From NCBI RefSeq assembly GCF_900116435.1, contig NZ_FPAZ01000004.1, positions 186,001-250,000 of the forward strand: a DNA stretch of 64,000 nt, given 5' to 3'. Below the pieces are notes generated by a model. That model did not search any database, was not told the origin of the DNA, and saw only the letters and a program-made list of their open reading frames with translations. Made by a program: the position numbers and the translations under genes. This DNA is from Pseudoalteromonas lipolytica. Its GTDB lineage: Bacteria; Pseudomonadota; Gammaproteobacteria; Enterobacterales; Alteromonadaceae. Position 1 is the stretch's first letter. Each line of letters begins with the position of its first letter. Below, piece by piece: positions 1 to 9,303 of the stretch.

Positions 1-1994
1 AAGATGGCCAATACTTGTACGTTGGCTTTATTGCTAAAGACCCTGACCCATCACAAATTCGTGCAGCACTTCGTGACAGAGATACACTGTGGCAAGACGA
101 TAATGTTGCCCTGATGATCGATACCTTTAACGACGAACGAACGGGTTATGAGTTTTACGTAAACCCACTAGGTGCGCAAGGCGATATGCGCATGACCGAT
201 ATCGACGATTGGGTGGAAGACCCATCATGGGATGCAATCTGGGATAGTGCAGGTCAAATTACCGATGAGGGTTATGTGGTTGAGATGCGCATTCCCTTTA
301 CGGCACTGCGTTTTCCAAAAGGTAAAGAACAACTGACTTGGAGCTTGGCTGTTTGGCGTAATTATCCGCGTGATGTGTTTTATCAAATGTCTAACGTAGG
401 CTTTGACCGTGATGTAAAGTGCAGTTTTTGTCAGTTTGATAAACTAACAGGGTTTGCTGACATGACACAAAGTATGAATATTCAGCTTACCCCGACTTTA
501 ACTGCGCTTCGTAATGATACAAAAAATACGCTGCCAGGTGATTGGCAAAATGGAGATGTTGATACAGAAGCGGGCCTTGATTTACGCTGGGGCGTCACAC
601 AAGATGCAGTGATTAATGCAACGATTAACCCTGACTTTTCGCAAGTTGAAGCGGACTCTCTTGAACTTGATGTTAACACCACTTACTCGATTTATTATGC
701 TGAAAAACGCCCATTCTTTTTAGATGGAGCATCCTATTTTAAAACCAGTCAGTTCGAGTTGTTATATACACGCACAATAGCTGAGCCTGACGTAGGCGTT
801 AAGTTAACAGGCAAGACCGGTAACCACAGCTATGGGTTTATATATGCAGATGATGACAACACCAGTGTGTTATTACCAACCAACCAAGGCTCATATTTTG
901 CAAATCTAGGCGATAAAACTCATGCCGCTGTGGGGCGCTATCAATTTGATATTGGTCAAAAAGGCACTATTGGGGTTATGAGTACACACCGGGAAAATGA
1001 TGATTATCATAACTCGGTATTATCACTCGATGGCAGTTATTGGTTTAACCAAACAGACAGCTTGCAATACCAAGTTGCAACAACCGATACAAAAAACTCT
1101 GATTTTTTAGTTGATGTTTATGGCTTAGAAGAAACGCAATCAGATCAGGCCTATAAAGTAGAGTTTAGTCGTACCAAACGTGATTATGAACTGTATGCAA
1201 GCTATGAAAACATTGGTGAGGAGTATCGCTCTGACTTAGGTTATCAAGCAAAAGTTGACTATAAACAAGCTCAACTCGGAGGCGGTCAAACCTGGTATCG
1301 TGATGCCGATGATATTATCACTGAGTACAGCTATAATGCTGAGTGGGATAAAACTTGGGCACAAAATGGTGACCTACTCGAAGAAGAATACGATGGCTTC
1401 TTTACCTTTAAAGGTAAAATGCAGTCACAGACTGAAATCGGCTTTATTCACCGCAATGAATTTTACGCAGGGCAGTTCTTTAATCAAAACATCGCTTATA
1501 TTTATGGCGGTTTTAGGCCCATCCGCGATATCCGCTTTTTACTGTATGCTCTGTATGGCAGCAAAATAGACTACAGCAATGCGCAACTTGGCACGATGGT
1601 GCGTGTCGAGCCTGAAATGACTTGGGATATTAATGACCACTGGCAAGTTCAATTAGAGCATAGTTATAGCTACCTTGATAATGAGCAAAATGAACGCGTT
1701 TATACTGCAAACCTCACTGATTTACGTGTGTATTATAAATTTAATATGCGCTCAATGCTCAAGCTGGTATTGCAATTTAAAGACATAGATCGTGATAAAG
1801 ATGCCTATTTTTCTAACGTGAGTGAAATTAACCGTGATTTCGCCAGCCAATTAGTGTATTCATACAAAATAAATTCACAAACCCTGTTCTATTTAGGTTA
1901 TTCGGATAAAGGCTATCAGGATGACTCTTTAAAAGAGCTAGAACGTGATCAACGAACATTTTTCACAAAACTAAGCTATGCATGGCAGCTTTAG
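1..1994 (+). CDS. DUF5916 / CBM9-like outer-membrane protein, 5' truncated
   Basis: The frame is open from the window edge: the codons before the TTG at 15 read D-G-Q-Y and continue the same domain, so the true start lies upstream. The first ~150 visible residues look like the tail of a family 9 carbohydrate-binding-like domain (YVGFIAKDPDP, then VVEMRIPFTALRF). The remaining ~500 residues are rich in alternating aromatic strands and end in a hydrophobic/aromatic residue pattern (LSYAWQL), as in the beta-barrel of the DUF5916 family. Proteins of this type are predicted outer-membrane proteins, and no substrate is established. A lipoprotein gene follows after 24 bases and is probably co-transcribed. 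Confidence 0.8.
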   Translation, partial: DGQYLYVGFIAKDPDPSQIRAALRDRDTLWQDDNVALMIDTFNDERTGYEFYVNPLGAQGDMRMTDIDDWVEDPSWDAIWDSAGQITDEGYVVEMRIPFTALRFPKGKEQLTWSLAVWRNYPRDVFYQMSNVGFDRDVKCSFCQFDKLTGFADMTQSMNIQLTPTLTALRNDTKNTLPGDWQNGDVDTEAGLDLRWGVTQDAVINATINPDFSQVEADSLELDVNTTYSIYYAEKRPFFLDGASYFKTSQFELLYTRTIAEPDVGVKLTGKTGNHSYGFIYADDDNTSVLLPTNQGSYFANLGDKTHAAVGRYQFDIGQKGTIGVMSTHRENDDYHNSVLSLDGSYWFNQTDSLQYQVATTDTKNSDFLVDVYGLEETQSDQAYKVEFSRTKRDYELYASYENIGEEYRSDLGYQAKVDYKQAQLGGGQTWYRDADDIITEYSYNAEWDKTWAQNGDLLEEEYDGFFTFKGKMQSQTEIGFIHRNEFYAGQFFNQNIAYIYGGFRPIRDIRFLLYALYGSKIDYSNAQLGTMVRVEPEMTWDINDHWQVQLEHSYSYLDNEQNERVYTANLTDLRVYYKFNMRSMLKLVLQFKDIDRDKDAYFSNVSEINRDFASQLVYSYKINSQTLFYLGYSDKGYQDDSLKELERDQRTFFTKLSYAWQL

Positions 1995-2018
1995 TTATAA
2001 TTATAAGTAAGGAAAACA

Positions 2019-2525
2019 ATGAAGTTATTAAAGTTATCAGTCGTTACTGCGGTAGCAACCGTGCTTGCTGGGTGTGCAGCAAAACAAGACGTCTCACATT
2101 TTGAAGCCGAAGTACCAAAAACAGTGTGTATTGCAGAGCATCAAGCTGTTAAAGAGGGGGTCGTAACGGCGCTAGAATCAGGGTTTGCCAAACATAACGT
2201 GAAAACTCGTGTTATCCCAGCAAATTATGTTTTAAAACATCAAGCGTACCAAACGGATATTACATCGGCTAACACGGATGGCTGTGATGCAGTTGCTTTT
2301 TATGTCGCTAATTGGCATTGGGATCTCGCCCTGTACATGGCGTATGCTAATATTTGGGTGATGGATCCTGAGCAAAAAGAAACGATTGCTCAAGCAAGCT
2401 ACCGCACTGGTGGTGGGCTAGATAAGTTTATTGATGCTAATGATAAAATTATCGAACTGGTTGATGCGATGTTTCAGCAAGTTGAAAGCAAAAACAAAAA
2501 TAAATCTGAAAAAACAGCGATCTAA
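2019..2525 (+). CDS. Sbal_3080-like lipoprotein
   Basis: This 168-residue protein has a short charged N-terminus, a hydrophobic stretch and a lipobox LAGC with the lipidated cysteine at residue 19, so it should be a lipoprotein. The centre carries a conserved-looking block, YVANWHWDLALYMAYANIWV. I recall this block from small Shewanella/Alteromonadales lipoproteins of the Sbal_3080 type, but I cannot confirm it by search. The C-terminus is lysine-rich. The gene starts 24 bases after the DUF5916 gene, with AAGGAAA just before the ATG, and is probably in the same transcript. No catalytic motif is visible and the function is unknown. Confidence 0.72.
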   Translation: MKLLKLSVVTAVATVLAGCAAKQDVSHFEAEVPKTVCIAEHQAVKEGVVTALESGFAKHNVKTRVIPANYVLKHQAYQTDITSANTDGCDAVAFYVANWHWDLALYMAYANIWVMDPEQKETIAQASYRTGGGLDKFIDANDKIIELVDAMFQQVESKNKNKSEKTAI

Positions 2526-2530
2526 TTAAG

Positions 2531-2553
2531 TTGGTCAGCCTATGGCTGACCAA
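2531..2553. terminator. Hairpin between convergent genes
   Basis: A perfect 10-bp inverted repeat, TTGGTCAGCC / GGCTGACCAA with a TAT loop, lies between the lipoprotein gene and the convergent phosphatase-like gene, and overlaps the last codons of the latter. On the plus strand a T-rich stretch follows. It probably terminates the plus-strand transcript. Confidence 0.65.
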
Positions 2554-3058
2554 TCTCTTCTTTAACTTTATTTCTTACCACACTTTCAAGGCTTTTCAGG
2601 CCCCATTGTTTACCGGTTTCAATTGCTTCATCTATCGGTTTTTTAAGTGTCACAGCATGATAAAGCGCAACCAAAGCACCGACACGATTACTACTAGCAC
2701 AGTGCAATAAGGTGGTTTCTTGTTGATGTGTTTGCAGTAAGGCTTGAAGTTTTGTGGCATTCTCAAGCGTAATATCTGCTTTCGAACGAACTGGAATATG
2801 GTAGTAATTCATACCGAGTCCACTTACTAACTCTTTCTCCGACCAGCTAGTTTCATTATCGCCGCGTAAGTTAATAACTGTTTGCAGCCCTAAGTCTTTT
2901 AACTTAGCAAAGTCTGTTTGGCTGGGTTGACCCGCGGTATAAACAGACTCTGATTGTGCTTTTAAGTTTAAAATATCAAGTTGTGTTACGTCTGTTTGAG
3001 CGGCTATCGTTGAAAACGACAGTAAAGCGAATAACGCTAAGTGTATGAGCTTATTCAT
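2540..3058 (-). CDS. Secreted protein-tyrosine-phosphatase-like protein
   Basis: This 172-residue protein has an N-terminal signal peptide (hydrophobic residues 5-19, likely cleavage near A-A-Q). It belongs to the small bacterial phosphatase group related to the BLH and dual-specificity enzymes. The presumed phosphate-binding loop is HCASSNR, with Cys120 and Arg125. The arginine therefore follows the cysteine after four residues rather than the five of the classical HC-X5-R loop. An upstream block, TAGQPSQTDFAKLKDLG, with VINLR is typical of this group. Location should be periplasmic. The substrate is unknown. The gene stands alone and converges on the lipoprotein gene. Confidence 0.75.
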   Translation of the reverse strand: MNKLIHLALFALLSFSTIAAQTDVTQLDILNLKAQSESVYTAGQPSQTDFAKLKDLGLQTVINLRGDNETSWSEKELVSGLGMNYYHIPVRSKADITLENATKLQALLQTHQQETTLLHCASSNRVGALVALYHAVTLKKPIDEAIETGKQWGLKSLESVVRNKVKEEIGQP

Positions 3059-3294
3059 AATGTCTCTTTTAATTAGGTTAATGTTTGGTATAAACAGTTC
3101 GCACGCACGTATGCCCAGTCTATGATGACTTATTCAGTAAAGGCGTGGTTACTTAGGATGATAAAAATGTGTTTTCATCCCTTTTTACACTGCTTTTATG
3201 TATTTACTCTAATCTGTCGGATTAAAAATGTACATCTTAGTTTGAAATTTGATTGTTGTGCTTTAAAAGAGAAATAACTATCAAAATTGAGTAA

Positions 3295-4260
3295 CTAAAT
3301 TTCATTGAAGTAAAGCACGATGGCGGCTCCCTCTAGACTACTCCCACTATGAATATTGATACCAATACCAAAATTATCGAACCATGAGGTCCAGTGACGG
3401 CTGTCCCACAAAAAGCCAAGGCCATATTCATAAAAGTGATCAGTGCCAAACGCAGCTGGGCTATCTCCACCTAAGTCAATGCGTTGCCCTTTAATGTAGA
3501 AAGCTTGTTCAAAGGGGCCCACTTTGAACATATTAAATTTAGCTTTTATGCCATTAAGTATCCGTGTTGTTTCAGGCTTTGCACTTTCAATTTCGTTAGG
3601 TTGTGATAAAGCCCAGCCGTAATAATAATTAATATTTAACTTATATTCATAATAGCCCCAATGTCGAGGCAATCTATAAACCATAGACAGGCTGGGATTT
3701 AACACCAGCGCATTACTGTTTAAATTGGTATAGAGATTGTTGGTTAGCGGTTTTAATACGTCACGGCTTTGCTGAGAGTTATAATCGTAGTCATTGTCGT
3801 AATGTAGGTAGTGGCTATTTAAGCCAATAATATAGGACCATTTTGAGCCGAGTGCTTTTTCAGCATTAATACCAAACGTGGCGCTATAGACAGTTTCAGA
3901 AATAGAGTCGGATTGGGCTTCGTCAAAGAGTGAAATGAAATCAGCTTGATTCAAATAACTGACCCGGCCGTTTATATGCCACTTATGTTCATAGTAGGGC
4001 TGTTTTGCCTCCCATGAGAAAGGAACACTGTATAAGCGCAACTTTTTGCGAAGGGCAATGCTCTCGCCATCTTTATTGGTAAAGTGAGGGTTAAATATTT
4101 TTTGAGGATCAAAATCACCAAACCCCAAGGTAATACTGTCGCCATCAGTAAGTACTAAAGACGTTGATAAAGCAGTTTCAAGCTGTTTGGTTGGGTTTGC
4201 TTGCAAACTGAAAGTCATTACACAGCATAGTAAAGCACAGACTTTTATCGGTAACGTCAT
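3295..4260 (-). CDS. Solitary autotransporter-type beta-barrel outer-membrane protein
   Basis: The frame is open up to 4317, but the ATG at 4260 begins a proper signal peptide (MTLPIKVCALLCCVMTFSLQ, then ANPT). That gives a 321-residue protein and is the preferred start. The mature part is made of alternating hydrophobic strands with many Tyr/Trp residues, a GFGDFDPQKIF segment near the start and a last strand ending AAIVLYFNEI. This resembles the solitary outer-membrane autotransporter barrel family of Vibrio and relatives, which lacks a passenger domain. The family assignment rests on pattern memory. An outer-membrane barrel is well supported; a specific role is not. Confidence 0.65.
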   Translation of the reverse strand: MTLPIKVCALLCCVMTFSLQANPTKQLETALSTSLVLTDGDSITLGFGDFDPQKIFNPHFTNKDGESIALRKKLRLYSVPFSWEAKQPYYEHKWHINGRVSYLNQADFISLFDEAQSDSISETVYSATFGINAEKALGSKWSYIIGLNSHYLHYDNDYDYNSQQSRDVLKPLTNNLYTNLNSNALVLNPSLSMVYRLPRHWGYYEYKLNINYYYGWALSQPNEIESAKPETTRILNGIKAKFNMFKVGPFEQAFYIKGQRIDLGGDSPAAFGTDHFYEYGLGFLWDSRHWTSWFDNFGIGINIHSGSSLEGAAIVLYFNEI

Positions 4261-4331
4261 AAAAAATAAAGGATAGGAACAGGAGTAATAATCATAGAAG
4301 TATATACACAGCCTCACAACAATCGAAACAA

Positions 4332-4358
4332 AAAAGCCAAGTATTCTACTTGGCTTTT
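4332..4358 (-). terminator. Rho-independent terminator of the AbgT gene
   Basis: A perfect 12-bp stem, AAAAGCCAAGTA / TACTTGGCTTTT with a three-base loop, lies just downstream of the AbgT stop. On the minus strand the stem is followed by a T-run (TTTTTTGTTTC), as expected for an intrinsic terminator. Confidence 0.85.
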
Positions 4359-4373
4359 AAACGTTAATCGTGA

Positions 4374-5969
4374 TTAAGGTTGGTAATAAATAGGTGATTC
4401 AGGTCCCACCGGAAGGCCTAATACAAATACCCAAAGATAAAATAGGGCAACCCAACCGACAAAGAAAATCATGCTATAAGGCAACATAGTGGCGACGAGT
4501 GTGCCAATACCCATGTCTTTTTTGTATTTAGTGGCAACCGCCAAAATTAAACCAAAGTAGCTCATCATTGGTGTAATTAAGTTTGTCACAGAGTCACCTA
4601 TACGGTATGCCGCTTGAATGGTTTCGGGTGCGTAGCCAATTAGCATTAACATAGGCACAAAAATAGGTGCTGTTACTGCCCACTGTGCAGAGGATGAGCC
4701 TAAACTCAAGTTAACTAGCGCACACATTAAAATAAAGAGTACGAAAACCTCTGGGCCTGTTAGGTTTAAAGCTTGCAGAAGTGCAGCACCATTGATAGCT
4801 AAAATAGTACCTAGATTAGTCCATTTGAAAAAGGCAACAAATTGAGCTGCAAAGAACACCAAGACGATATACATGCCCATAGAGCTCATACTTTTACTCA
4901 TCGCATCGATGACGTCTTTATCGTTTTTCATCGTGCCGACAACTCGGCCATAGACAAATCCAGGAATACCAAACGTGACAAAAATAAAAACCACGATGCC
5001 TTTTAAGAAAGGTGAGTGTGCAACTAAGCCTGTTTCAGGGTTACGCAAAATGCCATCGTCAGGAACAATGGTCCATGCAAGTAACAGCGATACAACCAAT
5101 AATGAGACACCCGCCCACTTTAATCCTGATTTTTCTTTTGCCGTTAAGCCTGCGATATCGTTTTTAGGCAAGTCATTACTTGCTTCTTCTGGGTTGTATT
5201 TACCTAAGCGTGGTTCAACAATCTTTTCGGTAACGAAAGTGCCTAAAATAGCGATTAGGAATACCGAAATCATCATGAAATACCAGTTAGCTTCGGCGCC
5301 TACTTGATAATTGGGATCAATCATTTGTGCCGCGGGTGTCGTAATACCCGCTAACAGTGGATCAATCGTACCTAGCAATAGATTCGCACTGTAACCACCG
5401 GATACCCCTGCAAATGCTGCAGCAAGACCTGCTAATGGATGACGCCCCAAGCTGTGGAAAATCATTGCGGCTAAAGGAATTAATACAACATAACCAAGCT
5501 CAGATGCAGTATTTGATAATATTGCCGCAAAGACCACCATAAACGTGACTAAACGTTTTGATGCACCCATGACCATGCCGCGCATTGCTGCAGAGAGTAG
5601 TCCCGAATGTTCAGCAACACTGACACCTAAAAGAGCAACTAATACAGTGCCCAGCGGGGCGAAACTGGTGAAGTTGGTTACAAGACCTGTCACAATACGT
5701 TGCAAGCCTTCAGCGCTAAGTAAGCTGACTACTTCAATCACACCATCAGGATCGCGGCCAGCGGCACCTTCGGGGCGCGGGTCTATAGCACTTAATCCAA
5801 ACCAATCTGCAACACCGCTAAAAACAATAATTGCCACACAAAACATTGCAAAGAGTGTGATTGGGTGGGGGAGCATATTCCCTAAAAATTCGACAGTCGC
5901 TAGGAACCTGTTAAACAATCCATTGTTATCACCATCGTTTGTGGTTGGTGAATCTACTGCTTTTGACAT
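4374..5969 (-). CDS. AbgT family transporter
   Basis: This 531-residue polytopic inner-membrane protein has about a dozen hydrophobic segments. Family hallmarks are visible: an N-terminal FLNML-type segment (FLGNMLPHPITLFAMF), the re-entrant region LSNTASELGYVVLIPLAAMIF, and the C-terminal block SLGSSSAQWAVTAPIFVPM followed by RIGDSVTNLITPMMSYFG. AbgT proteins import p-aminobenzoyl-glutamate in E. coli. The homologue MtrF of Neisseria has been linked to drug and sulfonamide efflux, so direction and substrate are uncertain here. The gene has its own terminator and no abgA/abgB hydrolase beside it, which weakens a folate-salvage reading. Confidence 0.9.
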   Translation of the reverse strand: MSKAVDSPTTNDGDNNGLFNRFLATVEFLGNMLPHPITLFAMFCVAIIVFSGVADWFGLSAIDPRPEGAAGRDPDGVIEVVSLLSAEGLQRIVTGLVTNFTSFAPLGTVLVALLGVSVAEHSGLLSAAMRGMVMGASKRLVTFMVVFAAILSNTASELGYVVLIPLAAMIFHSLGRHPLAGLAAAFAGVSGGYSANLLLGTIDPLLAGITTPAAQMIDPNYQVGAEANWYFMMISVFLIAILGTFVTEKIVEPRLGKYNPEEASNDLPKNDIAGLTAKEKSGLKWAGVSLLVVSLLLAWTIVPDDGILRNPETGLVAHSPFLKGIVVFIFVTFGIPGFVYGRVVGTMKNDKDVIDAMSKSMSSMGMYIVLVFFAAQFVAFFKWTNLGTILAINGAALLQALNLTGPEVFVLFILMCALVNLSLGSSSAQWAVTAPIFVPMLMLIGYAPETIQAAYRIGDSVTNLITPMMSYFGLILAVATKYKKDMGIGTLVATMLPYSMIFFVGWVALFYLWVFVLGLPVGPESPIYYQP

Positions 5970-6050
5970 ATCCAGTTCTCATAATTACAAAATGGCGTTA
6001 ACCTAGCATTTTTTGACCTCTGGGTCATGTTTTTAGCGATAAGATATGTT

Positions 6051-6347
6051 TTAAGTGCGGTTGATTACCCCTTTGTACAGCAAAGGGTAACGGCGTAAAC
6101 GTTTACCGATATAATCATCGGCAATAATTTGCGCACACACTTCGTCTACACCGTTACTGGCTTCAAAGACCCAATCGAAACGTTCTATTGCTAGCAAGAA
6201 ACCTCGTTTGAGAAAGCTTTGTTCGCGATAAAAGTCCAAGTTTTTACGAATGATGTCTAACTTACGAGGATCATCCTTCAGTGCGCTAATTACCTCATTT
6301 ATGTAAGCAACTTGCTGCTTTGATTCAGCTTTTACACGTCGCGACAT
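6051..6347 (-). CDS. Small conserved hypothetical protein
   Basis: This 98-residue soluble protein is basic at the N-terminus (MSRRVKAESKQQ) and largely helical by composition, with FLLAIERFDWVFEASNGVDEV in the middle. I do not recognise a family. The open frame extends to a TTG at 6374, inside the neighbouring DUF3081-like gene, but the ATG at 6347 sits 7 bases after that gene's stop, with GAGGAG ahead of it, and is the better start. It is downstream of, and probably co-transcribed with, the DUF3081-like gene. Confidence 0.6.
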   Translation of the reverse strand: MSRRVKAESKQQVAYINEVISALKDDPRKLDIIRKNLDFYREQSFLKRGFLLAIERFDWVFEASNGVDEVCAQIIADDYIGKRLRRYPLLYKGVINRT

Positions 6348-6354
6348 TGTTAAG

Positions 6355-6615
6355 TTAGTGCTCCTCGTTAGCAATAAATTGAATTTTCTTTATAAAGTCG
6401 TCTTTATTCTTCTCATGTTGGTAATCAAGGTGATAAGTATTATGAAAACCAAAGCGAAGCAAAACACCACTGCCTTTTAAGTAAACGGTGTAGCCATCAA
6501 TATCAGAGAAAGCGCAAATGCCTTCATAGAGCTTGCCGTCTTCATGGTCTTCACCGTGTTGGATAATTTTTTCGTAAACAGAAAGAATTAATTTACCGTC
6601 TAATTCATTTTTCAT
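6355..6615 (-). CDS. DUF3081 family protein
   Basis: This 86-residue soluble protein carries the run KLILSVYEKI near the start, then GYTVYLKGSG and FHNTYHLDY, a pattern I associate with DUF3081 proteins of Vibrio, Shewanella and relatives. No function is known for the family. The ATG is preceded by AAGGAG at good spacing. It is the first gene of a two-gene unit with the 98-residue protein and is divergent from the thioredoxin-like gene. Confidence 0.65.
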   Translation of the reverse strand: MKNELDGKLILSVYEKIIQHGEDHEDGKLYEGICAFSDIDGYTVYLKGSGVLLRFGFHNTYHLDYQHEKNKDDFIKKIQFIANEEH

Positions 6616-6808
6616 GATGACTCCTTTTATTCTCAGTACGTTAAATACCTATAAAAAGTTTAGTGCTATTTTGTGTAATGTGAATATTCATACGCCAGTG
6701 TTTTGCGTTAGGTCATTAAAAAACAAAAAAAGTGCCGTGCGTGTCGAAAATTTACAATACCTTAGCGACACCCCACCACTAAACTGTTTTCTATTTGCAG
6801 GTGACCGT

Positions 6809-7669
6809 ATGAGCCGTTTAGCTATTACAATTTTATTCACGTTACTTATGAGTATAGGAAGTCCGTTGTCAGCGCAACCTCCACTCACTTTACAAACCCA
6901 CACAGGCGAAGAGGTTAGTCTTAATAGCCTATTTGGACAAAAACCTGTTTACTTAAAATTCTGGGCCACCTGGTGTAAACCTTGTATGCAGCAAATGCCA
7001 CATTTTCAACGAAGTTATGAACAGTACGGTGATAAAATTCAGTTTATCGCTATCAATATAGACCTTAATGATAACGCGGATGCCGTTGCGAAAGTTGAAA
7101 ACCAGTTTTCACTCACAATGCCTATGTACACAGACCATACAGCGAAGGTTGCAAAGCATTATGAGTTTTTAGGTACGCCTTTTCATGTCTTAATTGATAA
7201 TAATCAAAATGTGATTTTTCAAGGGCATGATGCCGATCAGCCGCTCGATAATACGTTACGGTTACTCTCACACAATGGCCGAGTTGATAAAGTAAGGCTG
7301 CTTAATGAAAAGCAAAAGAGTGGCACGCAATTAGTGATCCCCAAAGACGCTAAAAAAGCGGTGTTGTTTACAACAACGTGGTGCGATTGGTATTTAGCTG
7401 ATACCCGTCCACAAATGGCCAAGCAATGTGTACTTGCTCAAAAGTACATTAATGAACTTGCAGCACAGGGAATTGATGTGGAAGTAAAAGTGAGCCAGCT
7501 TTGGACAGACCACAATGCGGTCGCTGAGTATGTTAAAAAATTTACCGCCAATATGCCGGTTTCAATTGACTATGGTAATGATTTATTTATTGAATATGGG
7601 ATAAATTCGGTGCCAAGTTTATTAATCTTTGAGAATGGAAAGCGTGTTGCAAAACGCGAAAAATTTTAG
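6809..7669 (+). CDS. Two-domain thioredoxin-like (TlpA-type) protein, second domain degenerate
   Basis: The frame is open from 6614, but the ATG at 6809 follows AGGTGA and begins a signal peptide (residues ~1-22, ending PLSA). The mature protein should be periplasmic, 286 residues before cleavage. Domain one is TlpA/thioredoxin-like, with an intact WCKPC (Cys56, Cys59) and a cis-proline GTPFH. Domain two starts near residue 180 and has WCDWY at the equivalent place: Cys192 remains but the second cysteine is replaced. A cis-proline-like SVPSLLIF follows near the C-terminus. The protein therefore looks like a disulfide reductase fused to a non-redox, possibly binding, thioredoxin fold. The metallopeptidase gene follows in the same direction after 78 bases. 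Confidence 0.8.
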   Translation: MSRLAITILFTLLMSIGSPLSAQPPLTLQTHTGEEVSLNSLFGQKPVYLKFWATWCKPCMQQMPHFQRSYEQYGDKIQFIAINIDLNDNADAVAKVENQFSLTMPMYTDHTAKVAKHYEFLGTPFHVLIDNNQNVIFQGHDADQPLDNTLRLLSHNGRVDKVRLLNEKQKSGTQLVIPKDAKKAVLFTTTWCDWYLADTRPQMAKQCVLAQKYINELAAQGIDVEVKVSQLWTDHNAVAEYVKKFTANMPVSIDYGNDLFIEYGINSVPSLLIFENGKRVAKREKF

Positions 7670-7747
7670 TCAAAACGCTGCGAATTTGCTTTGTAATTCA
7701 CTGAATTTAGCCTATGCTCAAAGCTCATTTACTTGTGAGCTTAAAGC

Positions 7748-9028
7748 ATGATTGATAAGGCATTATTAACAAAAACTCGCGAATTATCTGACCGATTAAT
7801 CGCCCTACAAACTCCGATCAGAATTCTTGATGCGATTAATTGGGATAAACAGATCAAAGAAGAGTTTTTTAAACATAAATGTCAAAAAAACCCGACAGTT
7901 GACCAAGCCTATTACCAACAGCGTGACCTTGGTTTTGTGCCAAGTGATTTACGCCGAGCATTTTCAGATCTTAACCGCGATATCATCAGTCAACTCGGTC
8001 AGTTAAATCCTATTGCACAGTACATGAGTAAAATGTGCACAGAGTATAAAACCGTACTTAGTATGATTGAATATCGTGGAACCCCCGAGTTTCATGACCT
8101 GTCGGTGGAGTTATTTGGTCACCCAAAAGATTTATTCCATGCGGGTGAGCCTTCGCTTGCTGAATTGGCTACGATGTTAGAACAACCCCTCAAAAGCATG
8201 CTTGATGCAGACATTTTACCCGATGACCCAAAAAATATTGAGGCAGTGGATGCGGTAAAGATTCTGGCTGAGCAAGTGAAGCAGAGTATGCCGGGTATAA
8301 ATGTAGAAGTTATTTTAAGTGATGGTATTGTCAGTGATGCAGCAGCAGGGGCTGACAATATTAAGCTGAATCAAGATGTGAAATTCTCACAACGAGAACT
8401 TGATATTCTTGAAGTGCATGAAGGCTGGATCCACGTCGGCACCACGCAAAATGGTTTAGCTCAACCTTATTTAACCTGTTTAAGTAAGGGCACGCCAAGC
8501 TCAACAGTTACCCAAGAAGGCTTAGCTGTTTTGACAGAAATAATTACGCTTAAGTCAACACCAAGGCGGTTAGCTAAATTAGTTAATCGTATTCAAGGTA
8601 TTACCAAAGTAATTGATGGTGCAGAGTTTGTTGATATTTATCGAGATTATATTGCGCAAGGGCTAAGTAAAGACGACAGCTATACGTTAACGCAACGTGT
8701 CTTTAGAGGAAGCACTGCAACGGGTCTGCCATTTACGAAAGACATTGCTTACATTAAAGGTTTTGTGTTGGTGTATAACTTGATCCGTGTTGCAATTCAG
8801 TTAGGTCGCATTGATCAATTACATTTATTGTTAGTCGGCAAAATCTCAATTGATGATTTTAGGCTTATCTCACAATTACATGACTTAGGAGTGATTGAAG
8901 ATCCTAAATTTATTCCTCCACATTTCAAAGATTTAAGAGGTTTAGCTACGTGGCTCAGTTTCGGGCGTTTTATTGGCAACTTGTCATTTGAACAACTTGA
9001 GAATGACTATAAACCTTTGTTTATTTGA
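7748..9028 (+). CDS. QEGLA-motif MATCAP/DUF1704 family metallopeptidase
   Basis: This 426-residue soluble protein is annotated elsewhere as a flavohemoglobin expression-modulating QEGLA-motif protein. The name-giving QEGLA lies at residues 256-260, and a zinc-type HEGWIH (His224, Glu225, His229) precedes it; together they fit the catalytic HExxxH-plus-downstream-Glu pattern of the MATCAP family. In animals a family member is a tubulin detyrosinase. Bacterial substrates are unknown, and the flavohemoglobin link is historical. No signal peptide is visible, so the protein should be cytoplasmic. It may be co-transcribed with the thioredoxin-like gene. Confidence 0.85.
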   Translation: MIDKALLTKTRELSDRLIALQTPIRILDAINWDKQIKEEFFKHKCQKNPTVDQAYYQQRDLGFVPSDLRRAFSDLNRDIISQLGQLNPIAQYMSKMCTEYKTVLSMIEYRGTPEFHDLSVELFGHPKDLFHAGEPSLAELATMLEQPLKSMLDADILPDDPKNIEAVDAVKILAEQVKQSMPGINVEVILSDGIVSDAAAGADNIKLNQDVKFSQRELDILEVHEGWIHVGTTQNGLAQPYLTCLSKGTPSSTVTQEGLAVLTEIITLKSTPRRLAKLVNRIQGITKVIDGAEFVDIYRDYIAQGLSKDDSYTLTQRVFRGSTATGLPFTKDIAYIKGFVLVYNLIRVAIQLGRIDQLHLLLVGKISIDDFRLISQLHDLGVIEDPKFIPPHFKDLRGLATWLSFGRFIGNLSFEQLENDYKPLFI

Positions 9029-9085
9029 GAATAAAAAACTCAAAAGTAATGCAATAATTATATAAAGCAAATTCCATCTAAATTT

Positions 9086-9121
9086 AGCATATATCGTAAA
9101 TTTTTGTTTACGATATATGCT
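9086..9121. terminator. Perfect 15-bp hairpin, terminator-like
   Basis: AGCATATATCGTAAA and TTTACGATATATGCT form a perfect 15-bp stem with a six-base loop, followed on the plus strand by TTTGTTTCTTTT. It starts 58 bases after the metallopeptidase stop and precedes the TonB receptor. An intrinsic terminator is likely, although the stem is AT-rich. Confidence 0.65.
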
Positions 9122-9303
9122 TTTGTTTCTTTTATGTAAACAGCCTGGTTTTTCTTACAGCCCCCGTATAACCTCCTTTCCGCTAATTTACATGATGCTA
9201 ACGTTATGTTTTTATTTTTGTTACTCATCTTACTGTTGTTGTAAACGATATAGTGATAGAAAAGATATGTTACATTTTGGTAACAATAACGAGAGGTGTC
9301 CAA

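Noticed and set aside
5545..6006. A 153-codon open frame antisense to the AbgT gene
   Set aside because: It lies almost wholly inside a well-supported transporter gene, has low-complexity Ser/Thr/Pro/Ala composition typical of reverse-frame shadows, and has no ribosome binding site.
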